DNA of 64,000 bases from Duganella fentianensis. Its GTDB lineage: Bacteria; Pseudomonadota; Gammaproteobacteria; Burkholderiales; Burkholderiaceae_D. Below are positions 17,258 through 24,514 of the stretch, piece after piece. The notes beneath the pieces are model-generated. The model saw nothing but the letters and a program-made list of their open reading frames with translations. It was not told the DNA's origin and searched no databases. Made by a program: the position numbers and the translations under genes. Numbering within the stretch: position 1 is the first letter of the stretch; the number at the start of each line of letters is the position of its first letter. The DNA lies in NCBI RefSeq assembly GCF_009857835.1, contig NZ_WWCL01000002.1, positions 558,001-622,000 on the forward strand, given 5' to 3'.

Positions 17258-17325
17258 GAATATCCTGTCTGAATACAGTTGGCTAGCGATTTTGAACACT
17301 TATAATGAAGCTTGTTATACACAAG
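17246..17325. promoter_or_regulatory. Paired GntR-type operators in the divergent mdc/gntR region
   Basis: Two related palindromic sites flank the divergent promoters: TTGTGTATACAAG at 17246-17258 and CTTGTTATACACAAG at 17311-17325. Both contain TTGT/ACAA arms around a TATAC core. One covers the -35 of the mdc promoter and the other lies just downstream of the gntR -10. Binding by the adjacent FCD regulator is inferred from position and symmetry. Confidence 0.45.
17279..17306 (+). promoter_or_regulatory. Candidate promoter of gntR
   Basis: TTGGCT at 17279-17284 and a perfect TATAAT at 17301-17306 are spaced by 16 bp. Because the -10 overlaps the ATG at 17305, that ATG cannot be the translation start and ATG 17338 is favoured. 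Confidence 0.55.
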
Positions 17326-17337
17326 GTTCGAAACGCT

Positions 17338-18000
17338 ATGACTACCCATTCCGCCACCCTGCGCGAAGAAATCGAAGAAATGATTGCTGTTGGCACGCTC
17401 AAGCCGGGCCAGCATCTGGATGAAACCGAACTGGCGGCCCGCTTCGGCGTGTCGCGTACGCCTATCCGCGAAACCCTGATCCAGCTTGCCTCGATGGGGC
17501 TTGTTGTAATCCGCCCACGGCGCGGCGCCATCGTGGCCGAACTGGGCCCGCAGCAGCTGGTTGAAATGTTCGAAATGATGTCGGAGCTGGAAGCCACCTG
17601 CGGCCGGCTGGCGGCACGGCGCATGACGCGCGAAGAACAGCAGGCCCTGCTGGCTGCCCATCAGGATTGTATGCAAGCCATGGAAGCGGAAGAGCCCGAC
17701 GTGTATTACTACAAGAACGAGCTATTCCATGAAGCCATCTATGCGGGCAGTCACAACCAGTTCCTGATCGAGCAGACCCGGGCGCTGTACCGGCGTTTGC
17801 GGCCATACCGGCGCCTGCAGTTGCGCGTGCGCGACCGGCTATCGAATTCCTATCGCGAACATGATGGGGTGGTGCAGGCGATTATCGATGGCGATGGCGA
17901 GCGCGCTGCGCAATTGCTGCGCGAGCACGTGATGATACAGGGCCAGCGTTTCTCGGATCTGATGGCGTCGCTGCCGCAGCTACAGCTGTTCGCGGCCTGA
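17338..18000 (+). CDS. GntR/FadR-type (FCD) transcriptional regulator of malonate genes
   Basis: About 220 residues: an N-terminal winged helix-turn-helix (LDETELAARFGVSRTPIRETL, then a wing GLVVIRPRRGAIV) and a C-terminal FCD ligand domain (about 80-210). The FCD domain carries metal-ligand-type residues in YKNELFHEAIYAGSHN and a late SNSYREHDGVV. FCD regulators usually repress neighbouring catabolic genes until a small organic acid binds. It is divergent from dctPQM-mdc, and operator-like palindromes sit between. Most characterised mdc clusters use the LysR-type MdcR; none is here. Start chosen from promoter overlap; the AAGG upstream has rather long spacing. Confidence 0.85.
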   Translation: MTTHSATLREEIEEMIAVGTLKPGQHLDETELAARFGVSRTPIRETLIQLASMGLVVIRPRRGAIVAELGPQQLVEMFEMMSELEATCGRLAARRMTREEQQALLAAHQDCMQAMEAEEPDVYYYKNELFHEAIYAGSHNQFLIEQTRALYRRLRPYRRLQLRVRDRLSNSYREHDGVVQAIIDGDGERAAQLLREHVMIQGQRFSDLMASLPQLQLFAA

Positions 18001-18007
18001 TGCCGGC

Positions 18008-18457
18008 TCAGGCAGCGGCGCCGCGCTGCAGCTTGATGGGGCGGGCCGCGTTCTGGGCGGGCGGCAGCAGATCCTGCAAGGTCTGCCTGTCGAGTACTGC
18101 CAGAAATGCTTCCATGGCGTCGTGCAGCGAATGCTTGAGCACGCATTCAGGAGTGATGGCGCAGGTATCGTTGGCACGGTCGAAGCATTCGGCCACGAAG
18201 AAATCGTTTTCCGTGCTGCGTACCAGGGTGCCGATATTGATGTCCCTGGGTTCTTTCGCCAGCCGCAGGCCGCCATTGCGGCCCCGCACGGTTTCTATGA
18301 GACCGGCCTGCCCCAGCTGGTACACCACTTTCATCAGATGGTTTTTCGAGATGGCGTGGGAGTCGGCGATGTCCTGTATCGTCACCAGACGATCGCGGTG
18401 CGCACTGAGGAAGAGCAGGGTGCGCAAAGAATAATCGGTGAAAGAGGTCAGACGCAT
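18008..18457 (-). CDS. nsrR: Nitric-oxide-sensing Rrf2 repressor NsrR
   Basis: A 149-residue Rrf2-family protein. MRLTSFTDYSLRTLLFL, NHLMKVVYQL and VRGRNGGLRLA match NsrR closely, and the three cluster-binding cysteines are at 91, 99 and 105 (spacing C-x7-C-x5-C). NsrR carries an NO-sensitive Fe-S cluster and derepresses NO-detoxification genes. The C-terminal 20 residues (PAQNAARPIKL onward) extend past the usual end. No hmp, norB or ytfE target is beside it, so it must act on distant genes. It is convergent with gntR, 7 nt apart. Confidence 0.88.
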   Translation of the reverse strand: MRLTSFTDYSLRTLLFLSAHRDRLVTIQDIADSHAISKNHLMKVVYQLGQAGLIETVRGRNGGLRLAKEPRDINIGTLVRSTENDFFVAECFDRANDTCAITPECVLKHSLHDAMEAFLAVLDRQTLQDLLPPAQNAARPIKLQRGAAA

Positions 18458-18494
18458 AAGCAGGGCAGATTAGACAGATCAGCCTGCTATTCTA

Positions 18495-19691
18495 TTACAA
18501 GCTGGCTCCGGCCGGTATTTTGGCCTGCCCGGCCTGGGCCCAGACCCAGGCCAGCAGACTGACCACCAGACTCACTAGCACCCCCCAGGCCAGCTTCAGC
18601 GCACTGTCGAACAGCAGCGGCGCGACCAGGCCCGAAACCAGCGCAAACAATATCATCTGGATGAAGGACTGCAGGGACGAGGCCAGCCCGTTATTGTTGG
18701 GGAAGTACTCGAGGGCCAGCAGCGAGAGCGGCGTCATGGCCAGCGCCAGACCGAAGGTGTAGATGAACAGGGGTGCCACTGCCCACGGCACGGTGGCGGT
18801 GAAATAGCTGTTGTAGGCCACGTTGATGACGCCGGCCGTCAGCATGATGGCAAAGCCGGCCCAGACCTGCGCTGCACGTGAGGTGCGATGGGCGAATTTG
18901 CCCGACAGGCCAGAGCCTATCACCATGCCGCTAATGAGCGGCACGAACATCCAGGCAAACGCCGTTTCCGGCAGGTGCAGGATATCCATCACGAAGTAGG
19001 CGGCCGAACCGATGTACAGCGCCACGCCGGCAAAGCTGGTGCCTACGGCGACCGACAGCAGCAGGAACTGGCGGTGGCACAGCACTTTCCAGTAATTGGC
19101 AGCGATCACGCCGGGGTGGAAGGGGTGGCGGTCTTTTTCCGCCAGACTTTCCGGCAGCATGCGCTGCACTGCCACGAACATCAGGACGCCGAAAGCGGCA
19201 AGGAACCAGAACACGGAACGCCAGCCGAAGCCCACCTGCAGCCAGCCGCCCAGCACGGGCGCAATGGCCGGACACAGGCCGAAGATCATCATCACGTGCG
19301 ACATGATCTTCTGTGCCGTGGCACCCGAGAAGCGGTCCTGAATGATGGCGCGGCCCACCACCGAGCCGGCACCGGCGGCCAGACCCTGCACGATGCGGCA
19401 GACCAGTAGCACGCCTATGGATGGCGCCAGCGCACCGGCGATGGAGGCGGCGATATACAGCAGCAGCGAAATCAGGATGACGGGACGGCGGCCGAAGGAA
19501 TCGGACAGGGTGCCGTAGAACAGCATCATGAAGGCAAAGCAGAACAGGAACATGCTCAGCGTCTGCTGGATCAGCAGCGGGCTGGCATCGAGGCTGCGGG
19601 CGATGGCCGGGAAGGAAGGCAGGTAGGTATCGATGGCCAGCGGGCCGACCATGGACAGGCCGGCCAACAGCAGGGTCAGCAGAGTATTCAT
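18495..19691 (-). CDS. Bcr/CflA-family MFS multidrug efflux transporter
   Basis: A 398-residue, 12-helix major facilitator protein of the DHA1 Bcr/CflA group. Diagnostic motifs are AIDTYLPSFPAIA in the first helix, the loop motif GTLSDSFGRRPVIL, RIVQGLAAGAGSVVGRAIIQD and APVLGGWLQ. Relatives export bicyclomycin, chloramphenicol, sulfonamides or cysteine, and the specificity cannot be read here. It lies downstream of, and in the opposite orientation to, mgtC, and 37 nt upstream of the nsrR start on the same strand. Confidence 0.88.
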   Translation of the reverse strand: MNTLLTLLLAGLSMVGPLAIDTYLPSFPAIARSLDASPLLIQQTLSMFLFCFAFMMLFYGTLSDSFGRRPVILISLLLYIAASIAGALAPSIGVLLVCRIVQGLAAGAGSVVGRAIIQDRFSGATAQKIMSHVMMIFGLCPAIAPVLGGWLQVGFGWRSVFWFLAAFGVLMFVAVQRMLPESLAEKDRHPFHPGVIAANYWKVLCHRQFLLLSVAVGTSFAGVALYIGSAAYFVMDILHLPETAFAWMFVPLISGMVIGSGLSGKFAHRTSRAAQVWAGFAIMLTAGVINVAYNSYFTATVPWAVAPLFIYTFGLALAMTPLSLLALEYFPNNNGLASSLQSFIQMILFALVSGLVAPLLFDSALKLAWGVLVSLVVSLLAWVWAQAGQAKIPAGASL

Positions 19692-19802
19692 GTGGGGTGT
19701 ATCGAGGAGTTAAGGCGACATTTTACGCGATTTGCCGTTTTTGCATCGGCGCTGGCCCGAAGAGTAGAATGCAGCCATTCGGAATACACGGTATGGCACA
19801 AC

Positions 19803-20300
19803 ATGGCGGACATGATTGATTACTTGGACGTGCTGGCGCGGTTGGTGATAGCGCTGATTTTTGGCGGCATCATAGGACTGGATCGCAACCTGCATGGCAA
19901 GCAGACGGGCATGAAGACGCTGGGACTGGTGGCGCTGGGCGCCGCGCTAGTGACCATGGCCAGCATGGAGTTCGTCACGGCGCCCGGCAGCTACAGCCGC
20001 GAAGCGCTGAGCCGCGCCGTACAGGGTGTGATTACGGGCATAGGCTTTCTCGGTGCGGGCGTCATCGTGCTGGACCGGAATTCTTCCAAGGTACGGGGCC
20101 TGACCACGGCCGCTTCGATCTGGGTTACGGCCTGCATAGGCATAGTCTGCGGCATGGGTGGCTGGCGCATCGCGGCCATGGCACTGGTGCTGGTACTGGC
20201 GCTGTTCGTGCTGGGCCATCCGCTGGAACGGCATCTGCATAACCGCTGGATGCGCAAGACCGACAACGAGCGCGACGAGCTGACCCGCCACGAGGACTGA
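19803..20300 (+). CDS. MgtC/SapB family membrane protein
   Basis: About 165 residues with four hydrophobic segments. Family motifs are LIFGGIIGLDRNLHGKQTGMKT, read in pieces, then LVALGAALVTM, GVITGIGFLGAGVIV and GLTTAASIWVTACIGI. MgtC-type proteins are inner-membrane factors linked to Mg2+ limitation and acid or virulence phenotypes, while this short SapB-like group is poorly defined. Start ATG 19803 is supported by homology only (ATG 19812 is an alternative); the frame opens upstream into non-homologous sequence. Its TGA touches the ATG of the GNAT gene. Confidence 0.85.
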   Translation: MADMIDYLDVLARLVIALIFGGIIGLDRNLHGKQTGMKTLGLVALGAALVTMASMEFVTAPGSYSREALSRAVQGVITGIGFLGAGVIVLDRNSSKVRGLTTAASIWVTACIGIVCGMGGWRIAAMALVLVLALFVLGHPLERHLHNRWMRKTDNERDELTRHED

Positions 20301-20834
20301 ATGTCTGAGCATTTCAGTGCCATAAACTGTAGCGGCTGTAGCGGGATTGTGGGAGCTGCAGGCGGGCCATTATTCCGTCAGGCCGTGGTCGACGATATTC
20401 CGGCCATGACGCAGATACGCCTGTCGGTGCGGGAGAATGTGCTGTCCCGGCCGGACCGCATTACCTACCAGATGTATCACGATTATCTGGCCGCGCTGGG
20501 ACGTGGCTGGGTGGCAGAGCTGGCCGGCGAGGTGGTGGGTTTTGCCTACGCGGACAAAACCGATGCGTCGATCTGGGCCCTGTTCATCCTGCCCGGGCAT
20601 GAAGGCAAGGGACTGGGCGGGCATTTGCTCCGGCTGGCCACGGACTGGCTGTTCGGGCAGGGCCACGCACGGGTGATCTTGAGTACCGGCGGCGGCACCA
20701 GAGCCGAGCGTTTCTATGCGGCGCAGGGCTGGTGCAGGGCGCGCGAGGAGGATGGCGATGTGCATTTCTATCTGCCTGCACCGGCTGACCACGCTGGACC
20801 ACGCCAAGCTGACGTTCTATCTGCTGCTCGATGA
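20301..20834 (+). CDS. GNAT-family N-acetyltransferase
   Basis: A 177-residue acetyltransferase. Motif A (IWALFILPGHEGKGLGGHLLRLA, with the acetyl-CoA loop G-K-G-L-G-G) and the terminal YAAQGW segment are clear. The first 25 residues (cysteine-containing, SAINCSGCSGIVG) precede the fold. The substrate is unknown. ATG 20301 directly follows the mgtC TGA, and the stop overlaps the DUF418 gene by ATGA, so mgtC-GNAT-DUF418 is one coupled unit. Confidence 0.85.
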   Translation: MSEHFSAINCSGCSGIVGAAGGPLFRQAVVDDIPAMTQIRLSVRENVLSRPDRITYQMYHDYLAALGRGWVAELAGEVVGFAYADKTDASIWALFILPGHEGKGLGGHLLRLATDWLFGQGHARVILSTGGGTRAERFYAAQGWCRAREEDGDVHFYLPAPADHAGPRQADVLSAAR

Positions 20835-21997
20835 ACTATTCTGAATCCTCTCTGCCTGCGCAGGGCGTGGCGGCTGCTGCCAGCCAGAACCGGCTGGCTT
20901 CGATCGATATCCTGCGCGGACTGGCGCTGTTCGGCGTGCTGATGGTGAACCTGATCACGGAATTCCGCGTCTCTATCTTCCAGCAGTTTCTGCCCCAGCC
21001 GGCCGAGGCGCAGCTGTTGCAGCGCGCGGTGCTCGGCTTCGTCCACGAGGCGCTGGAACTCAAGGCCTTTGCCCTGTTTTCCTTTCTGTTCGGCGTCGGG
21101 CTGGCGATGCAGTTCGAGCGCCTGTCGCCCACGGGGCGAGCCTATTACTGGCTGACGCGCCGCCTGCTGATCCTGCTGGTGCTGGGGCTGATCCATTTGC
21201 TACTGATCTGGAATGGCGACATTCTGACGGAGTACGCGCTGGCCGGCCTGCTGGTGCTGCCTTTGCTGGGTGCGCGCCGCAGCGCGCTGGCATGGACAGC
21301 GCTGGCGCTGCTGGCACTCTATCTTATTCTGCCCGGGCTGCCGTTGCCGCTGGGCTGGCCCGATGAGCAATGGCTGGCACAGCATATCGGGCGCGCCAAT
21401 GCAGTCTATGCTGCGGGCAGCTGGTGGCAGGTGCTGCAGTTCGGCTGGAGCGAGCTGCCGGCGCTGCTGCCGCTGCATGTGTATATTTTCCCGCGCACGC
21501 TGGCGCTATTCGTACTGGGTATGCTGGCATGGCGTAGCGGGCTGTTTGCTGATGCGGCGGCCCAGCGTGGCAGGCTGCTGCTGGGAGGATGCTTGCTGGG
21601 CGCAGCGGGGGTGATCCTGACGGCTGCCGGCCAAGCAGGGCTGCTGGCCGGTCTGGCCCCTGTCTGCCTGGCGCTGGCCTGTGCGGCGTTGCTGGTGCTG
21701 GCTGCCGGATCGGCGCCCGTGCAACGCGGCCTGCTGCCGTTTGCGGCGCTGGGCCGCATGGCTTTCACCAACTATATCCTGCAGTCGCTGATCTTCGGCG
21801 CGATCTTTTTCGGCTACGGTCTGGGACAATTCGGCAAGCTGGCGCCTGCGCCCGTGTTTGTGCTGGGTGTGGGCGTGTATGCGCTACAGCTGGCGCTGAG
21901 CCGGATCTGGCTGCGCCATTTCCGTTTTGGCCCTATCGAATGGTGCTGGCGTACGCTGATGTATGGCCGCCGCCAGCCGATGCAGCGGGCGATATGA
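20831..21997 (+). CDS. DUF418 (YeiB-like) membrane protein
   Basis: A 388-residue protein with about ten hydrophobic helices. It has the DUF418/YeiB pattern: RLASIDILRGLALFGVLMVN near residue 17-36 and, at the C-terminus, LGRMAFTNYILQSLIFGAIFFG and IWLRHFRFGPIEWCWRTLMYGR. The N-terminal motif resembles acyltransferase-3 type membrane enzymes, so a transacylase role on envelope glycans is possible but unproven. It overlaps the GNAT gene by four bases. Confidence 0.85.
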   Translation: MNYSESSLPAQGVAAAASQNRLASIDILRGLALFGVLMVNLITEFRVSIFQQFLPQPAEAQLLQRAVLGFVHEALELKAFALFSFLFGVGLAMQFERLSPTGRAYYWLTRRLLILLVLGLIHLLLIWNGDILTEYALAGLLVLPLLGARRSALAWTALALLALYLILPGLPLPLGWPDEQWLAQHIGRANAVYAAGSWWQVLQFGWSELPALLPLHVYIFPRTLALFVLGMLAWRSGLFADAAAQRGRLLLGGCLLGAAGVILTAAGQAGLLAGLAPVCLALACAALLVLAAGSAPVQRGLLPFAALGRMAFTNYILQSLIFGAIFFGYGLGQFGKLAPAPVFVLGVGVYALQLALSRIWLRHFRFGPIEWCWRTLMYGRRQPMQRAI

Positions 21998-22033
21998 TCG
22001 ATTTTTTCGATAGTAAAACGGTAAATTTTGCGT

Positions 22034-22062
22034 TTTACAAGTGAGAAACTCGCAAGCATAAT
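22034..22062 (+). promoter_or_regulatory. Sigma-70 promoter of yceI
   Basis: TTTACA (22034-22039) and CATAAT (22057-22062) are separated by exactly 17 bp, giving an ~75-nt leader before the yceI ATG. This is one of the best promoter matches in the window. Confidence 0.65.
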
Positions 22063-22144
22063 CGCTAGCACTCGAAGATATTCACCGGCCAGCTCTCCTG
22101 TCCGGTCGAGTTCTGACTAATCGTATTTCTTACCGGAGTCTCAC

Positions 22145-22711
22145 ATGAAAAAAATCCTTGCTCTGCTGATCGCTGCTGGTGTTTCGCTGTCCGCCGCCGC
22201 GGCACCGGAAAACTTCTCTTCCGACGCCAACCACACCTTTGCCCGTTTCGAATACAGCCACTTCGGTTATTCGACCCAGCAAAGCCGTTTCAACAACACC
22301 AGCGCCAAGATCGTGCTGGACCGTGCCGGCAAATCCGGCTCGGTAGAAGCCGTGATCGATGCCAAATCGGTCGATACCGGTTCGAAACTGTTCGATGGTC
22401 ACATCCAGGGCGAAGACTTCCTCGATACGGCCAAATACCCGACCATTACCTACAAGTCGACCAAGTTCAACTTCAATGGTGATACGCTGGCCAGCATCGA
22501 TGGCAATCTGACCATCAAGGGCGTGACCAAACCGGTGACCCTGACCGTGACCCATCTGCAGTGCATGGATCACCCGATGATGAAGAAACTGGCTTGCGGC
22601 GCCAATGCCACCGCCACCATCAAGCGTACCGAATTCAATGCCGGTAAATATGCGCCTTACGTGGGTGACGATGTGACCCTGACCTTCGCCGTCGAAGCCA
22701 TCAAGGACTGA
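22145..22711 (+). CDS. yceI: YceI family periplasmic protein
   Basis: A 188-residue secreted lipocalin-like protein. The signal peptide is MKKILALLIAAGVSLSAAA (cleavage near AAPENF). The mature part has the YceI core: HTFARFEYSHFGYSTQQSRF, SVDTGSKLFDGHIQGEDFLDTAKYP (read in pieces) and a late TIKRTEFNAGKY. YceI proteins bind polyisoprenoids, probably ubiquinone precursors or lipids, in the periplasm. A strong promoter precedes it. Its stop is directly adjacent (0 bp) to that of the convergent chrA gene. Confidence 0.92.
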   Translation: MKKILALLIAAGVSLSAAAAPENFSSDANHTFARFEYSHFGYSTQQSRFNNTSAKIVLDRAGKSGSVEAVIDAKSVDTGSKLFDGHIQGEDFLDTAKYPTITYKSTKFNFNGDTLASIDGNLTIKGVTKPVTLTVTHLQCMDHPMMKKLACGANATATIKRTEFNAGKYAPYVGDDVTLTFAVEAIKD

Positions 22712-23299
22712 TTACACCAGCTGTAATCCGCCCAGCAGCGCACCTGCAGCCAGCAGCCATAGCAAATGGATGCGGGTGCGCCAGATCAGCAGTCCTGCCA
22801 GCACCGACAGGGACCACAGTTTCCAGTCCTGCTGCCAGTCGCGATGCGCACTGCCGAGGATGATCCCCACCGAAACCATCAGCCCCACCACCACCGGCGC
22901 CATGCCCTGCTTGAAGGCGCGTACACCCAGCAGTTCGCGGTTTTCATGGCCCCAGCGCGCCGCCAGATAGGTGAGGGTGGTGGAGGGTATCAGTATGCCC
23001 AGCATGGTCACGCCCACGCCGGCAAAAGCAGCCAGATAGCTACCCGTATTGAGTCCCACTTTCCAGCCCATCAGGGCGACAAACAGCACATTCGGTCCCG
23101 GCGCCGCCTGCGCAATGGCGATGGCATCGTTGAACTGGGCCTGCGTCAGCCAGTGGTGTTCTTCCACCAGAAAACGGTGCATTTCCGAGGTGGTGGAGAT
23201 GGCCCCGCCTATCGACATTAGCGATAGCAGCAGATAGTGTCCAAACAGATTGAGCCAGTCGCCCAGCGTGAGGGCCAGTTGCAGGGGCGTGTCCGTCAT
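22712..23299 (-). CDS. chrA: Chromate transporter, C-terminal-type half (short-chain ChrA)
   Basis: A 195-residue membrane protein of the CHR family: SLMSIGGAISTTSEMHRFLV, then WLTQAQFNDAIAIAQAAPGPNVLF, the conserved glycine/proline pattern of ChrA halves. It pairs with the upstream half to form a heterodimeric chromate/sulfate carrier, as in short-chain CHR systems. ATG 23299 overlaps the stop of the partner by ATGA; the open frame upstream belongs to the partner gene. Confidence 0.88.
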   Translation of the reverse strand: MTDTPLQLALTLGDWLNLFGHYLLLSLMSIGGAISTTSEMHRFLVEEHHWLTQAQFNDAIAIAQAAPGPNVLFVALMGWKVGLNTGSYLAAFAGVGVTMLGILIPSTTLTYLAARWGHENRELLGVRAFKQGMAPVVVGLMVSVGIILGSAHRDWQQDWKLWSLSVLAGLLIWRTRIHLLWLLAAGALLGGLQLV

Positions 23300-23874
23300 G
23301 GCTGCTCCCGTTTCAGTGTGCGGTAGGTACAGGCCACGCCTATGCTGCCCAGACTGAGCAGAGTGTAGGCCAGCGGCAGGTGCAGTAACACCACGAAAAT
23401 CACGCAGAACACGGCCAGCAGGGCGGAAATCCACCAGCGCAGCGGATGTTTGCGCAACGAGGCGGCCAGCTTGAGGCCAGTAGCGGCGATCATGCCGGCC
23501 GAAACGGCAGCCATGCCGCGCAGCGCGCCCGTGACGGCGGCCACATCAGCGAACTGGGCATGCAGCACGGCCAGAGCCAGCACCACCAGCAGCGGCACGG
23601 CCAGCATGCCGGCCAGCGCCGTGAGGGCGCCGCGCAGGCCGAAATAGCGTCCGCCTATCATCAGGGCCAGATTGACCACATTGGGGCCGGGCATGATCTG
23701 CGCGACCGCCCATTCTTCGATGAATTCTTCCTTGGTGAGCCAGCGCTTGCGTTCCACCAGCTCGCGCTGCACCACGGCCAGCACGCCGCCAAAGCCTTGC
23801 AGGGCCAGCAGGGTGAAGGATACGAAGAGATCGAGCAGGGAAGTGGGTTGCGGGTGGTCGGGCGGGCGGGTCAT
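23296..23874 (-). CDS. chrA: Chromate transporter, N-terminal-type half (short-chain ChrA)
   Basis: A 192-residue CHR-family protein with LALQGFGGVLAVVQRELVE, WLTKEEFIEEWAVAQIMPGPNVVN and about six hydrophobic helices. Together with the next gene it makes the two-subunit exporter. Whether it confers chromate resistance or moves another oxyanion is not decidable. No chrB regulator is adjacent. Its start lies in a 170-nt gap shared with the divergent small gene at 24048. Confidence 0.88.
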   Translation of the reverse strand: MTRPPDHPQPTSLLDLFVSFTLLALQGFGGVLAVVQRELVERKRWLTKEEFIEEWAVAQIMPGPNVVNLALMIGGRYFGLRGALTALAGMLAVPLLVVLALAVLHAQFADVAAVTGALRGMAAVSAGMIAATGLKLAASLRKHPLRWWISALLAVFCVIFVVLLHLPLAYTLLSLGSIGVACTYRTLKREQP

Positions 23875-23959
23875 AAGGCATTATCGCGCCGCTCTTGCCC
23901 TGTGTCTATGTCGGTTTCCACGCATGAAAACTATATTTGCCGGCGATGGGAGCCTGACA

Positions 23960-23987
23960 TTGACTTTTGTCGTGACTGGTTAATAAT
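23960..23987 (+). promoter_or_regulatory. Promoter of the 70-residue gene
   Basis: TTGACT (23960-23965) is followed by AATAAT (23982-23987) at 16-bp spacing, in AT-rich DNA about 60 nt upstream of the ATG at 24048. Confidence 0.55.
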
Positions 23988-24047
23988 CTCGTAGCATCGG
24001 TTTGCGATCATGCAGTTTTTCTTCCTTTAACAGGCACCAGGACAACC

Positions 24048-24260
24048 ATGAATCAGACAGCCACTACCCATTTGCTCAAACCCCGCCGTAATGCTCTTGT
24101 CAGTGCCGCCGTCGATCGCGGCATCCTGGTCCAGAGCAACTTCAATACCATGTGCGCTATCGAGTACATGAAGTCCCATAACATCCCCGCCGAAGTGATA
24201 GAGCGGGTGCTGCTGGAACCGGAATTGCGCCGCAAACTGCAGCAGCTAGCGGGTTTTTGA
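24048..24260 (+). CDS. Small hypothetical protein (70 aa)
   Basis: A 70-residue protein, basic near the N-terminus, with a helical C-terminal half (YMKSHNIPAEVIERVLLEP followed by ELRRKLQQLAGF). I do not recognise a domain. It is supported by a good promoter, an AGGA ribosome site 6 nt before the ATG, and high-GC codon usage like its neighbours. The pattern 'NTMCAIEYMKSHNIPAEVI' recalls short bacterial proteins that sense or bind partners, but no function should be assigned. It sits just before the AT-rich, DnaA-box-like region. Confidence 0.65.
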   Translation: MNQTATTHLLKPRRNALVSAAVDRGILVQSNFNTMCAIEYMKSHNIPAEVIERVLLEPELRRKLQQLAGF

Positions 24261-24261
24261 T

Positions 24262-24395
24262 GTTTACTTATACACAAAGCATGTTAGCAAGAATTTTTTT
24301 CAAATAAATTTGCGTGACAATCAGTGAGATTTCAAGTCATTGATTATTAAGGGATTTATTTTTGCCTGATTCATGGGCAGTTTGTTGAAAACCGC
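24262..24395. other. AT-rich intergenic tract with a DnaA-box-like 9-mer
   Basis: Positions 24301-24360 are 28% G+C by direct count, against a background near 60% or more. A perfect R1-type 9-mer TTATACACA lies at 24268-24276. No coding frame or hairpin terminator is evident. It lies beside repeat copy A. Confidence 0.6.
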
Positions 24396-24398
24396 ATG

Positions 24399-24478
24399 GT
24401 TACAGGCTTTGTGGGCTGTCAAGAGGGGCTTTTCCACATAGATATCCACAGCCTCTGTGGATATCGGCAAAAGTGCTT
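24399..24478. repeat. Direct repeat copy A with DnaA-box-like 9-mers
   Basis: An 80-bp element matching copy B at 25365-25445, with shared blocks GTTACAGGC, GCTGTCAAG, GGGGCTT, ATCCACAG, TGTGGATATC and GTGCTT in the same order and spacing. It holds TTTTCCACA (24430-24438, fits TTWTNCACA) and two near-matches ATATCCACA (24442-24450 and, inverted, 24456-24464). Positions 24441-24451 and 24455-24465 form a perfect 11-bp inverted repeat with a 3-nt loop. Confidence 0.8.
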
Positions 24479-24514
24479 TAACAATCCGATACTTAAGCGA
24501 GACTTAAGGGGAAA

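Noticed and set aside
17315..17323. TTATACACA, a perfect DnaA-box 9-mer
   Set aside because: It is isolated and forms part of the GntR-type palindrome, so it more likely belongs to the operator.
22712..23874. Frameshifted single chrA gene
   Set aside because: Two halves each have their own start and the ATGA overlap typical of natural short-chain ChrA pairs.
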